In this document: in pieces, positions 15,196 through 23,218 of the stretch | Layout: each line of letters begins with the position of its first letter | How positions within the stretch are numbered: the stretch's first letter is position 1 | NCBI GenBank assembly: GCA_016932235.1 | Contig: JAFGDF010000360.1 | Coordinates: forward strand, 1-29,819 | Source of the DNA: Deltaproteobacteria bacterium | Lineage (GTDB): Bacteria > Desulfobacterota > DSM-4660 > Desulfatiglandales > HGW-15 | Length of the DNA stretch: 29,819 nucleotides | Direction of reading: 5' to 3' | Made by a program: the position numbers and the translations under genes | Notes under the pieces: generated by a model | What the model saw: only the letters and a program-made list of their open reading frames with translations | What the model was told of the DNA's origin: nothing | Databases searched by the model: none

Positions 15196-16455
15196 ATGGG
15201 AATGACCATTAGCGAAAAGATACTTGCGGCCCACGCCGGCGTTGAAAGTGTGAGCCCTGGCGACCTGATACAGGCTGAAGTGGATATGGCTTTGGCGAAT
15301 GATGTAACCGCCCCTCTTGCCATTGAGGTTTTCAGGGAACTGGGCAGGAAAGATGTCTTCGACAGGGAAAAGATCGCCCTTGTACCGGATCACTTTGTTC
15401 CCAACAAGGACATTCAGTCCGCACAACAGGCATCTATTGTAAGGAAATTTGCCAGGGAACAGGGGATCAAACACTACTTCGAGGTTGGTGAGATGGGGAT
15501 AGAGCATGTGATTTTGCCGGAAAAGGGATTAGTCCTTCCCGGTGAACTCATCGTGGGAGCTGATTCACATACCTGCACCTACGGCGCCCTGGGAGCCTTT
15601 TCCACGGGGGTTGGAAGCACCGATCTTGGTGTAGCCATGGCTACAGGCAGTATGTGGATCAAGGTGCCTCCCACAATCAATGTCAGGTTTGACGGCGAGC
15701 TTAGACGATGGGTCGGGGGTAAGGACCTCATTCTTTATCTTCTGGGACGAATCGGTGTTGAAGGAGCGAATTATTGCTGTATTGAATTTTCCGGTACTGC
15801 CATAAAAAATCTTTCCATGTCCCACAGGTTCACAATGGCGAATATGGCTGTTGAAGGCGGTGCTAAAAACGGGATATTCGTTCCTGATGAAATCACAAGG
15901 GCCTATGTCGGGCAGAAGAACACGGGAGAACCGGTTTATGTGGAAAATGACCCGGACGCGAAATTTGAAAAGACTATCGCTATTGACGTGGCTGATATCA
16001 GTCCACAGGTTGCTTTGCCTCATTCACCGGACAATGTATGCCCCGTGGCTGAAGCCCCTGAAATACGGCCAGATCAGGTCTTTATCGGGTCTTGCACAAA
16101 CGGAAGGCTGGAAGACCTTGAAACGGCTTCGGGTGTTCTAAACGGCAGAAAGGTGGCCAGAGGAGTCAGGCTTATTGTTATCCCCGGATCGCCCAGTATA
16201 TACGGACAGGCCATAAAAATGGGAATCATTGAAAAATTCCTGGATGCGGGCGCTACGATAGGCCCTCCTTCCTGTGGTCCATGTCTTGGCGGCCATCTCG
16301 GTGTTCTTGCAGAAGGGGAGAAATGCGTTTCAACCAGCAATCGCAATTTCCTGGGAAGGATGGGACATCCGGGAAGTGAAGTATATCTTGTCAACCCCGC
16401 CGTTGCTGCGGCTACGGCTGTTTTAGGCAGGATCGGAACTCCGGATGAATTATAG
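15196..16455 (+). CDS. leuC: 3-isopropylmalate dehydratase, large subunit
   Basis: LeuC with LeuD isomerises 2-isopropylmalate to 3-isopropylmalate via an aconitase-type [4Fe-4S] cluster. The cluster ligands are Cys300 (FIGSCTNGRLEDL), Cys360 and Cys363 (PPSCGPCLGGH). DSHTCTYGALGAFSTGVGSTD is the usual N-terminal motif. At 419 aa it is of the shorter LeuC2 (archaeal/HacA-like) type rather than the ~466-aa enterobacterial one. AAAGGA lies about 9 bases before the ATG, 59 bases after leuA. LeuD follows after 15 bases. Confidence 0.95.
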   Translation: MGMTISEKILAAHAGVESVSPGDLIQAEVDMALANDVTAPLAIEVFRELGRKDVFDREKIALVPDHFVPNKDIQSAQQASIVRKFAREQGIKHYFEVGEMGIEHVILPEKGLVLPGELIVGADSHTCTYGALGAFSTGVGSTDLGVAMATGSMWIKVPPTINVRFDGELRRWVGGKDLILYLLGRIGVEGANYCCIEFSGTAIKNLSMSHRFTMANMAVEGGAKNGIFVPDEITRAYVGQKNTGEPVYVENDPDAKFEKTIAIDVADISPQVALPHSPDNVCPVAEAPEIRPDQVFIGSCTNGRLEDLETASGVLNGRKVARGVRLIVIPGSPSIYGQAIKMGIIEKFLDAGATIGPPSCGPCLGGHLGVLAEGEKCVSTSNRNFLGRMGHPGSEVYLVNPAVAAATAVLGRIGTPDEL

Positions 16456-16470
16456 AAAGGGACAGGGAAA

Positions 16471-16968
16471 ATGAATTTACAAGGAAAAGCATGGAAGTTT
16501 GAGGATAATATTGACACTGACGTGATAATCCCCGCGCGATTTTTAAATGTTTCCGATAAAGGTGAGCTTGCCGGGAACTGTTTTGCTGATTTGAGACCCG
16601 ATTTTGTAAAAGGCGTGGCCAGGGGGGATATTATCGTTGGGGGGAATAATTTCGGGTGCGGTTCTTCAAGGGAGCATGCTCCAATCGCAATAAAGGAAGC
16701 AGGAATTGCTGCCATCGTGGCCAAAAGCTTCGCGCGAATCTTTTACAGGAACTCCTTTAATATCGGTCTCCCTATTCTTGAGTGTGCCGAGGCGGTTGAT
16801 CATATAAATGAAAATGACCAGATTTCCATAAACCTGAAGACAGGTGAAATATTAAACAGGAATAGTGGCAGATCTTTTTTAGCAAAACCGATTCCTGATT
16901 TCATGAGAGAGATTATCCGGGCGGGAGGCCTGGTAGAATACATTAAAAAAGGGGGTGTTGGCGATTAA
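16471..16968 (+). CDS. leuD: 3-isopropylmalate dehydratase, small subunit
   Basis: LeuD is the small, substrate-determining partner of LeuC in the leucine pathway. The motif [20 protein letters not shown] and the later [18 protein letters not shown] are diagnostic. N-terminal [19 protein letters not shown] is typical. The 165-aa length fits the short LeuD2 class that pairs with LeuC2. AAAGGGACAGGG precedes the ATG. The stop overlaps the start of ilvB by 14 bases, implying coupled translation. The usual partner leuB (isopropylmalate dehydrogenase) is not next to it, so it must be elsewhere in the genome. Confidence 0.95.
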   Translation: MNLQGKAWKFEDNIDTDVIIPARFLNVSDKGELAGNCFADLRPDFVKGVARGDIIVGGNNFGCGSSREHAPIAIKEAGIAAIVAKSFARIFYRNSFNIGLPILECAEAVDHINENDQISINLKTGEILNRNSGRSFLAKPIPDFMREIIRAGGLVEYIKKGGVGD

Positions 16969-18649
16969 ACTCAAGGGAACGGAAATATTAATGAGAGTGT
17001 TGGCAGAGGAAGGTGTTGACACCATCTTCGGTTATCCAGGGGGAGCAGTGCTTGACATCTACGATGAACTGGTTAAGACGGATATCACGCACATACTCGT
17101 GAGACATGAACAGGGAGCAGTGCACGCGGCTGACGGATATGCCCGGGTGTCGGGCAAGGTGGGAGTTTGCCTGGTCACATCAGGACCCGGAGCCACAAAC
17201 ACTGTCACGGGTATTGCATCTGCTTATATGGATTCAATTCCCGTTGTAGTTCTTACGGGGCAGGTCAATTCAAGCCTGATAGGGAATGACGCCTTTCAGG
17301 AAGTTGACATCGTTGGGATAACTCGTCCCTGCACAAAACATAATTACCTCGTTAAGGACATTAATGATTTGGCAAGGATAATCAAGGAGGCCTTTTATCT
17401 GGCCAGGTCCGGCAGACCGGGTCCGGTGCTTGTGGACTTACCCAAGGATATTGTTCAGGGATTTACGGACTACAAGCCTATTAAGTCTGTCATTTTAAAG
17501 TCCTACAATCCGACATACGAACCAAGCACCAAGCAGCTTCCCAAGGTAATAAATCTTCTGAAGAAATCAAAGAAACCGCTTATTTTTGCTGGTGGAGGCG
17601 TGGTTCTTTCAGGAGCGTCAAAGGAGCTCGCTGGTTTTGCGCGAATGGTTCAAGCGCCTGTCACATCCTCATTAATGGGTCTGGGAGCGTTTCCCGCTTC
17701 GGATTCACTGTGGCTCGGTATGATGGGGATGCACGGAACGTATCGGGCCAATATGTCATCTTCAGAGTGCGATCTGCTTATCGCAATAGGGGTGCGTTTC
17801 GATGACCGCGTTACAGGAAAGATAAGCACATTTGCGTCCAACGCCACGATTGTTCATATAGACATTGATCCGACGTCTATCAGCAAGAATGTGCCGGTTT
17901 CAATTCCCATCGTAGGCGATTGCAAAACCACTCTGAAAAGAATAAACGCCTTACTTGAAAAAGAGGGGTTTGACGACCTGAAGAAAATCAGGCGACCATG
18001 GCTTGATAAAATACAAAAATGGAAGGACACGAGACCTCTTGCTTACAAACAGGGTGAAACAATAAAGCCGCAGTTCGTGATCGAGAAATTGTATAAATTA
18101 ACAAAAGGCGATGCAATAATCACCACGGAGGTGGGGCAGAACCAGATGTGGACAGCCCAATATTATCATTTTGACAAACCAAACTCTTTTGTTACTTCGG
18201 GAGGGTTAGGTTGTATGGGATTCGGTCTACCGGCAGCCATCGGCGCACAGGTTGCCAGCCCCAAAAGAACGGTCGTGGACATAGCCGGTGACGGGAGCAT
18301 TCAGATGAATATCCAGGAAATGTCGACCGCTGTCCAATATAATCTTCCCGTTAAGGTGGCAATTCTTAATAACGGATATCTGGGGATGGTTCGACAGTGG
18401 CAGGAATTATTTTACAAGAAATGCTATGCATCAACGAAGCTGAGTCATACGCCGGATTTCGTGAAACTGGCGGAAGCTTACGGCGCCATAGGCATGAGGG
18501 CGACAAGATCTGAAGAGGTTGAGCCTATTATCAAAAAGGCACTTGCAACCAATAAACCCGTAATCATGGATTTCATCGTGGAGCCGGAAGAAGGGGTTTA
18601 CCCCATGGTGCCTGCCGGCGCGCCAATAACCGAGATGCTTTTAGTATAA
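16955..18649 (+). CDS. ilvB: Acetolactate synthase, large (catalytic) subunit
   Basis: Acetohydroxyacid synthase, the first common step to valine, leucine and isoleucine: two pyruvate (or pyruvate and 2-oxobutyrate) are joined using thiamine diphosphate, Mg2+ and FAD. At 564 aa it shows [14 protein letters not shown], the catalytic Glu52 in [15 protein letters not shown], and the ThDP-binding GDGSIQMN...LNNGYLGMV. The start is GTG at 16955 or TTG at 16958; the family begins about KLKGTEIL, so an upstream non-ATG start overlapping leuD fits, while ATG 16991 would cut off conserved residues. A 12-bp AT hairpin follows the stop. Confidence 0.95.
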   Translation: MLAIKLKGTEILMRVLAEEGVDTIFGYPGGAVLDIYDELVKTDITHILVRHEQGAVHAADGYARVSGKVGVCLVTSGPGATNTVTGIASAYMDSIPVVVLTGQVNSSLIGNDAFQEVDIVGITRPCTKHNYLVKDINDLARIIKEAFYLARSGRPGPVLVDLPKDIVQGFTDYKPIKSVILKSYNPTYEPSTKQLPKVINLLKKSKKPLIFAGGGVVLSGASKELAGFARMVQAPVTSSLMGLGAFPASDSLWLGMMGMHGTYRANMSSSECDLLIAIGVRFDDRVTGKISTFASNATIVHIDIDPTSISKNVPVSIPIVGDCKTTLKRINALLEKEGFDDLKKIRRPWLDKIQKWKDTRPLAYKQGETIKPQFVIEKLYKLTKGDAIITTEVGQNQMWTAQYYHFDKPNSFVTSGGLGCMGFGLPAAIGAQVASPKRTVVDIAGDGSIQMNIQEMSTAVQYNLPVKVAILNNGYLGMVRQWQELFYKKCYASTKLSHTPDFVKLAEAYGAIGMRATRSEEVEPIIKKALATNKPVIMDFIVEPEEGVYPMVPAGAPITEMLLV

Positions 18650-18672
18650 AATTTTTCAAAGAAAAATTTTAT
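18646..18672 (+). other. AT-rich hairpin at the ilvB stop
   Basis: ATAAAATTTTTC (18646-18657) and GAAAAATTTTAT (18661-18672) are perfect 12-bp arms around AAA. The ilvB stop TAA (18647-18649) is inside the 5' arm. Such a hairpin between ilvB and ilvN may protect or process the mRNA, or partly end transcription. Confidence 0.5.
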
Positions 18673-18678
18673 GAAGTT

Positions 18679-18762
18679 ATGAAAAATCTAATATTGAGAT
18701 CCGTTGGATGCCTGGCATTGGCGGGTTCATGGGGTAAGAACCAAAAGATGGAGAGGCGGTAG
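18679..18762 (+). CDS. Possible 27-codon ORF between ilvB and ilvN
   Basis: ATG at 18679 runs 27 codons to TAG at 18760-18762, ending 2 bases before the ilvN ATG. Its end (GAGAGGCGG) doubles as the ilvN ribosome site. The product starts MKNLILRSVGCLALAG. It has no strong ribosome site of its own, and may be chance or a coupling device. Confidence 0.2.
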   Translation: MKNLILRSVGCLALAGSWGKNQKMERR

Positions 18763-18764
18763 CT

Positions 18765-19268
18765 ATGAACAATAATAATAAAACCATGAAAAGGAACACA
18801 CTTTCGCTGCTGGTCGATAATAAACCGGGAGTGCTCTCACGGATAACAGGGCTGTTCAGTGGTCGCGGATTTAATATTGACAGTCTTTGTGTCGCTGAGA
18901 CAACCGATCCAGCGGTATCCCGCATTACCCTTGTAACAGACGGGGACATGTCTATCCTGGAGCAGATTAAAAAACAGCTTAATAAACTGATAGACGTGAT
19001 TAAGGTAATAGATTTCCATGTCACTCCCTTTGTTCAGCGTGAGATGGCATTAATTAAGGTCAAGGCCAAAGCCGAATACAGGGCGGAAATCCTTAGAATG
19101 GTCGATATTTTCAGGTCCAGAGTGGTGGATGTGGGAGCTGAATACTACATTATAGAGGTGACAGGTGACCAGGGGAAGATCGAGGCGTTACTGGAGCTTT
19201 TGAAACCCATGGGTATTAAAGAGATTGCCAGGACCGGCGCGATCGCGCTGGCTAGGGAAAAGAAATAA
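18765..19268 (+). CDS. ilvN: Acetolactate synthase, small (regulatory) subunit
   Basis: The regulatory partner of IlvB, which raises its activity and carries valine feedback sensitivity. The N-terminal ACT domain (NTLSLLVDNKPGVLSRITGLFSGRGFN, about 8-34) is typical, and the C-terminal domain (LIKVKAKAEYRAEI... to IARTGAIALARE) matches the IlvH/IlvN type. At 167 aa it is of the longer IlvH size. The ribosome site GAGAGGCGG lies 5 bases before ATG, inside the preceding small frame. ilvC follows after 32 bases. Confidence 0.94.
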   Translation: MNNNNKTMKRNTLSLLVDNKPGVLSRITGLFSGRGFNIDSLCVAETTDPAVSRITLVTDGDMSILEQIKKQLNKLIDVIKVIDFHVTPFVQREMALIKVKAKAEYRAEILRMVDIFRSRVVDVGAEYYIIEVTGDQGKIEALLELLKPMGIKEIARTGAIALAREKK

Positions 19269-19300
19269 TTTAAGGTTGAAATTCATTAAGGAGGGAAATA

Positions 19301-20350
19301 ATGGCGAAGATAGATTTTGGAGGCGTGTTGGAAGATGTCGTGACATCCGATGAGTTTTCTCTGGAGAAGGCACGGGAAGTACTGAAGGATGAGATCATTG
19401 CGGTAATAGGGTACGGGGTCCAGGGACCTGCCCAGGGGCTGAACATGAAGGAAAACGGCCTGAATGTTATAGTGGGGCAGGCAAAGGAATATACCGAAGA
19501 CTGGAATCGCGCCCTTAATGACGGATGGGCTCCCGGTAAAAATCTGTTCGAGATTGAAGAAGCGGCTCGAAGGGGAACTGTTATTATGATGCTGGTATCA
19601 GATGCGGCACAGAAAGCGATCTGGCCAGCAATCAAGAAATGCTTGAATCCTGGAGACGCGTTATATTTTTCACACGGGTTTTCCATCGTGTACAAGGATC
19701 AGACAGGTGTTATTCCACCGGAAGATGTGGATGTTGTTCTTGTAGCCCCTAAGGGATCAGGGACCAACGTGCGCAGGAATTTCCTGCAAGGGAGCGGAAT
19801 CAATTCCAGTTATGCCGTTGAGCAGGATTTTACAGGCAGGGCGGAGGAAAGAACCCTTGCTATCGGAATAGGCATAGGTTCCGGTTATCTTTTCCCGACC
19901 ACCTTTGAGAAGGAAGTTCACAGCGATCTTGTGGGTGAAAGGGGAGTCCTGATGGGTTGCCTGGCAGGCGTCATGGAAGCGCAGTACGATGTTCTCAGAA
20001 AACACGGTCACAGCCCGAGTGAGGCATTTAATGAGACAGTCGAGGAACTCACACAAAGCCTTATCAGGCTTGTGGCTGAAAACGGAATGGACTGGATGTA
20101 TGCGAATTGCAGCGCCACGGCTCAGAGGGGGGCCCTGGACTGGAAAGACAGGTTCAGGGACGCGGTTGCTCCTTTATTTGATAAACTATACGATAGTGTT
20201 GTTTCAGGCGAGGAAACCCGGATCGTGCTGAAAACAAACAGCGCCCCTGATTACCAGAAGAAGCTGAGGGCCGAGCTTGATGTGATCAAGAATTCGGAGA
20301 TGTGGAGAGCCGGGGCCGCGGTGCGCAAACTGAGACCGGAGAACAGATAG
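19301..20350 (+). CDS. ilvC: Ketol-acid reductoisomerase, eukaryote/Bacteroidetes-like class I
   Basis: KARI converts acetolactate (or acetohydroxybutyrate) to the dihydroxy acid by Mg2+-dependent alkyl migration and NADPH reduction. The nucleotide-binding VIGYGVQGPAQGLNMKENG opens the Rossmann domain. SDAAQKAIWP, FSHGFSIVYKDQTG and the metal-site region AENGMDWMYANCSATAQRGALDW follow, with an end AAVRKLRPEN. These features are those of the branch found in yeast Ilv5 and many Bacteroidetes, not the common bacterial GYGSQGHAHALNL form. The 349-aa length is normal. AAGGAGGG is 5 bases before the ATG. The next step, ilvD, is not in the window. Confidence 0.93.
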   Translation: MAKIDFGGVLEDVVTSDEFSLEKAREVLKDEIIAVIGYGVQGPAQGLNMKENGLNVIVGQAKEYTEDWNRALNDGWAPGKNLFEIEEAARRGTVIMMLVSDAAQKAIWPAIKKCLNPGDALYFSHGFSIVYKDQTGVIPPEDVDVVLVAPKGSGTNVRRNFLQGSGINSSYAVEQDFTGRAEERTLAIGIGIGSGYLFPTTFEKEVHSDLVGERGVLMGCLAGVMEAQYDVLRKHGHSPSEAFNETVEELTQSLIRLVAENGMDWMYANCSATAQRGALDWKDRFRDAVAPLFDKLYDSVVSGEETRIVLKTNSAPDYQKKLRAELDVIKNSEMWRAGAAVRKLRPENR

Positions 20351-20398
20351 TTCCTGTCCGAAAAACCTGATAATATTTTGTCGTTTTTTATTTTGTGA

Positions 20399-20430
20399 AC
20401 AGATTTTTTCTATGCTGAGAAAAAATCTGT
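20399..20430 (+). terminator. AT-rich hairpin 49 bases after ilvC, possible operon end
   Basis: ACAGATTTTTTCT and AGAAAAAATCTGT are perfect 13-bp arms around ATGCTG. There is no GC-rich stem or trailing T-run, so Rho-independent termination is uncertain, but the place directly after the operon fits an end or a stabilising hairpin. Confidence 0.4.
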
Positions 20431-20558
20431 ATAAAGGATAGTAAACGTTTTTATCCACCTTCAAATGAAGGTTGCATGAGATGTCCTAACCGTTTTTTGA
20501 CATCTTTATTATACCCTATAAAATTTAATCAGAATAAGATATTCATTGAATAACTTTT

Positions 20559-20593
20559 TAGGAGCCTGTCGGACATAGGCCGACAGGCTCCTA
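20559..20593. repeat. REP-like hairpin repeat, copy B
   Basis: TAGGAGCCTGTCGG (20559-20572) and CCGACAGGCTCCTA (20580-20593) form a perfect 14-bp stem around ACATAGG. Copies A and C share the GGAGCC and CGGACA elements. Confidence 0.7.
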
Positions 20594-20714
20594 GGAGATA
20601 ATTTTTACCAGTATGACCAAGACATCTCGGAGAAAATATTAAATTTTGATACACGAGAACCCATGGAAGGTGTTGTGGTTTACTGTTATTAGGAAACAGC
20701 ACGAAGGTCATGAA

Positions 20715-20770
20715 ATGGGTAAATGGATCTGTAAGACATGATACTACAGATATGATCTTGAAAAAATTTA
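20715..20770 (+). pseudogene. Possible rubredoxin relic (very tentative)
   Basis: ATG at 20715 opens MGKWICKT, then TGA, and the same frame continues YYRYDLEK. Rubredoxins begin KWxCxxCGYxYDxxxG, so the TGA stands where the second Cys would be and GY/YD follow partly. After about 17 residues all resemblance ends, and no second CxxC pair is found. It may be a decayed fragment or coincidence. Confidence 0.15.
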
Positions 20771-20946
20771 CATGTCAACGGCTTCCATTCATGCAAAAAA
20801 ATTTGTTCACTTCTTTTTTCTCCCCCTCAAATCAGATGAAAATAGAATGTAGGCCTCCACTATTATAAAAAAATAATAACCCAAAATTACCCGTATAATC
20901 AAAATATTGCGAAGTCTGACCAAATGTGATATTTATAAATCAATCA

Positions 20947-20963
20947 TTGGCATAGAATTTGTT
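20947..20963 (+). promoter_or_regulatory. Possible sigma-54 promoter for the FHA-GAF gene
   Basis: TTGGCATAGAATTTGTT resembles the -24/-12 pattern TGGCAC-N5-TTGCW, with the correct GG-to-G spacing but GT instead of GC at -12. It lies about 115 bases before the start. Weak evidence. Confidence 0.25.
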
Positions 20964-21078
20964 TAGGGATTCAGGTATGCTCTTTAGAAAGGGGTAAGGT
21001 TATCCTGCTGCGTTCCAGATTCCGGATCATGTTGCGAAATTTCTAGTGAGGATTTTGAATAATGCTGAGGCGATAAGA

Positions 21079-21975
21079 ATGAATCCGAAAATGTATATAC
21101 TGGCGGAAAAAGGGAAGAATAAAGAATTCGAGCTCGAAGATGAAAAGGTTTACTCGATTGGAAGAAGTCCGATGAATGCCATACATATAAGGGACAGCCA
21201 CATGTCTCGTTATCATCTAAGGGTGCGCTGTAAGGAAGGCAGATATTATGTGAAGGATTTGCATACGAAAAATGGGACATTTGTCGGAGGAGAAGATATA
21301 GAGAGGGGCGTGGAAGTCGAGGTGGAGGATGGGGTTCCTGTTGTAATAGGAATGACCGTGCTTGGTTTTGGCGAACAATTCGCATCGAGCTGTGTGCCGT
21401 TCCTGCATTCGATCGGCATATCCGGACAGGCTGATGAGGATGGTGACATAGAAAAACCTTTCCGATCTATGACAATCAGAAAAAATCTGGGATGTGTTTA
21501 TAATGTTAACAAGGCACTTTTAGAATCAAAAGATATTGATGAAATAATAAACATCTTGCTGGACAACATTTTCAATCTGCTCAAAAGGATAGACAGGTGT
21601 GCGGTTATCCTGTATGACGACAGGAAAGAAGATATATCAAGGGTGGCATACAGGTCGAAAAAGGCCGATGACAGCCCTGAAAAGGCGTATAACAAAGATA
21701 TGGTCCTGAGAACAATAATGTTTAACAGGTCTTATATGGTAAGGGACACCGGCGATAGTAATTATGGAGACGATGAATTGACAAAATCCCTGCATATTAT
21801 GAAAATCGGTTCGGCCGCGTGTGTCCCGATGTCCACATATTTTCATACTTTAGGTGCGATATATGTGGACACCATTGAAAAGTCCCACGGCTTTCGTAAA
21901 AACGATATCGCGATTTTAAAAGACATCGGAAACCGGGCCGCCCTGGCCATGGATGAAAAAGTGCTTTTCCATTAG
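21079..21975 (+). CDS. FHA-GAF signalling protein
   Basis: A soluble two-domain regulator of 298 aa. The FHA domain (about 5-75) has SIGRSPMNAIHI, the phosphothreonine-binding SRYH (43-46) and KNGT (64-67); it docks on phosphorylated Ser/Thr proteins. The C-terminal GAF domain (about 145-295) runs from a helix to CVPMSTYFHTLGAIYVD and ALAMDEK, and usually binds a nucleotide or small ligand. There is no output domain, so it may act by partner binding. The frame is open from GTG 21046, but ATG 21079 has GAGG 8 bases upstream and better placement. A convergent cyclase gene downstream hints at a cyclic nucleotide link, which is inference. Confidence 0.85.
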   Translation: MNPKMYILAEKGKNKEFELEDEKVYSIGRSPMNAIHIRDSHMSRYHLRVRCKEGRYYVKDLHTKNGTFVGGEDIERGVEVEVEDGVPVVIGMTVLGFGEQFASSCVPFLHSIGISGQADEDGDIEKPFRSMTIRKNLGCVYNVNKALLESKDIDEIINILLDNIFNLLKRIDRCAVILYDDRKEDISRVAYRSKKADDSPEKAYNKDMVLRTIMFNRSYMVRDTGDSNYGDDELTKSLHIMKIGSAACVPMSTYFHTLGAIYVDTIEKSHGFRKNDIAILKDIGNRAALAMDEKVLFH

Positions 21976-21985
21976 AACAACATGC

Positions 21986-22023
21986 CCAGGAGCCCGTCGG
22001 ACAAAGGCCGGCAGGCCCCTGGA
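21986..22023. repeat. REP-like hairpin repeat, copy C
   Basis: CCAGGAGCCCGTCGG (21986-22000) and CCGGCAGGCCCCTGG (22008-22022) form an imperfect stem (two mismatches, one G-U) around ACAAAGG. It shares GTCGGACA with copy B and lies 11 bases after the FHA-GAF stop. Confidence 0.55.
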
Positions 22024-22233
22024 GCGAGAATAATCAAATATCTTTAAAATCCCTGCCAACATTTCCGGTTACGCGCGCCATTAACCCCGGTCCAGTATCA
22101 CAATGAATCCACAGGATTGTGAAAATAGAGAAAAGAGACATCGAATCCGCTGCCGGACATTATACCAGCAATATTGAACTCTTTCGATACAGCCTAAGGG
22201 TTAAACATCTGAAAGGATGAAATATTTTTTAAA

Positions 22234-22262
22234 TTGACTAAAACAGATGGATAAAGTAGATT
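22234..22262 (+). promoter_or_regulatory. Candidate sigma-70 promoter for the MBL-fold gene
   Basis: TTGACT (22234-22239), a 17-base spacer and TAGATT (22257-22262) match the sigma-70 pattern fairly well. It is about 110 bases upstream of the ATG at 22372. Confidence 0.35.
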
Positions 22263-22371
22263 ATATTTCACGCTATATGGAAAATTTAAACAAATTAAGT
22301 TCCAATCGCTAATATTAAGAAAAATATTTTATTCAGCAGTCACAGACAATTCATCTGGCGGGTGAACCCTT

Positions 22372-23217
22372 ATGAAAATTAAATTCTGGGGGACGAGAGG
22401 ATCGATAGCGGTACCAGGGAAAGATACGACGAGATATGGCGGAAACACTACCTGCATTGAACTTGCGTTAGAGAGCGGCAAGACCGTTATAATCGACGCA
22501 GGAACCGGAATACGTCCTCTGGGTGTGAAGCTTGCCGCTGAAGAGAATCCCATCGATATTTATCTTCTTATGACTCATATCCACTGGGACCACATTTTCG
22601 GGTTCCCATTTTTCCGTCCAATCTATAATGATTCCACAAGAATACGGATTGACGGGCACCGGAACTGTATGAAGGGCCTGAAATACACCTTTGACAACAA
22701 GATGGGGGACGGGTTTTTTCCGATAAAATTTGATGATCTGAGATCCAAGATTACCTATATAGATAAATTGAATGATGGCCCGCTTGACATAGACGGTGTA
22801 ATCATTGACAGTATACAATTGCAGCACCCTCAGGGGGGACTGGGGTTTCGATTCAAAGAAGGAAACAAGCGCATGGTATTTTTGACCGACAATGAACTAA
22901 GAAGCGATGCATGGGCCGGCCGATCCTTTGAGGATTATGTCGCCTTTTGCAGGGATGCTGATATGCTGATTCATGACGCCCAGTATACACCGGAAGAGAT
23001 GGACCACAGGAAGGGATGGGGACATTCGGATTACATGGCAGCCTTGGATTTGGCATGTAAAGCCGGCGTGAAGAAATTTATCCTTTTCCACCATGATCCG
23101 TCGAGGACGGATGCTGAGATTGTTAAAATCGAAGAAAAATGCAGGAGTTGCGCCAGGGATTGTAAGGCGGAGGTTGTCGTGGAAGCTGCCATGGAAGATA
23201 GCGAGCTTGAAATTTGA
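22372..23217 (+). CDS. MBL-fold metal-dependent hydrolase
   Basis: A metallo-beta-lactamase-fold hydrolase of 281 aa, in the PhnP/RNase Z-like broad group. The metal motif is THIHWDHIFGFP (T68-P79; His69, His71, Asp73, His74). Later ligands lie in QHPQGGLGFRF, FLTDNE and HDAQYTPEE, and the C-terminal FHHDPSRTD. MKIKFWGTRGSIAVPG at the start is typical of the family, in which some members cleave cyclic phosphodiesters such as cyclic nucleotides or 2',3'-cyclic phosphates. The cyclase gene ends 2 bases away on the opposite strand, so a phosphodiesterase role is an attractive guess but not shown. The ribosome site is weak (GGCGGGTGAA). Confidence 0.85.
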   Translation: MKIKFWGTRGSIAVPGKDTTRYGGNTTCIELALESGKTVIIDAGTGIRPLGVKLAAEENPIDIYLLMTHIHWDHIFGFPFFRPIYNDSTRIRIDGHRNCMKGLKYTFDNKMGDGFFPIKFDDLRSKITYIDKLNDGPLDIDGVIIDSIQLQHPQGGLGFRFKEGNKRMVFLTDNELRSDAWAGRSFEDYVAFCRDADMLIHDAQYTPEEMDHRKGWGHSDYMAALDLACKAGVKKFILFHHDPSRTDAEIVKIEEKCRSCARDCKAEVVVEAAMEDSELEI

Positions 23218-23218
23218 A

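Larger units (their letters stand above)
20351..21078. other. 728-bp gene-poor spacer
   Basis: AT-rich spacer between the leu-ilv operon and the FHA gene. It holds a perfect 13-bp hairpin (20399-20430), a REP-like repeat (20559-20593), a short frame that starts like rubredoxin but is broken (about 20715-20770), and a possible sigma-54 promoter (20947-20963). I see no intact gene. Confidence 0.6.
21976..22371. other. 396-bp spacer with a repeat and a promoter candidate
   Basis: Contains REP copy C directly after the FHA-GAF gene and a promoter-like pair at 22234. Otherwise AT-rich and without an open frame that looks like a gene. Confidence 0.6.
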
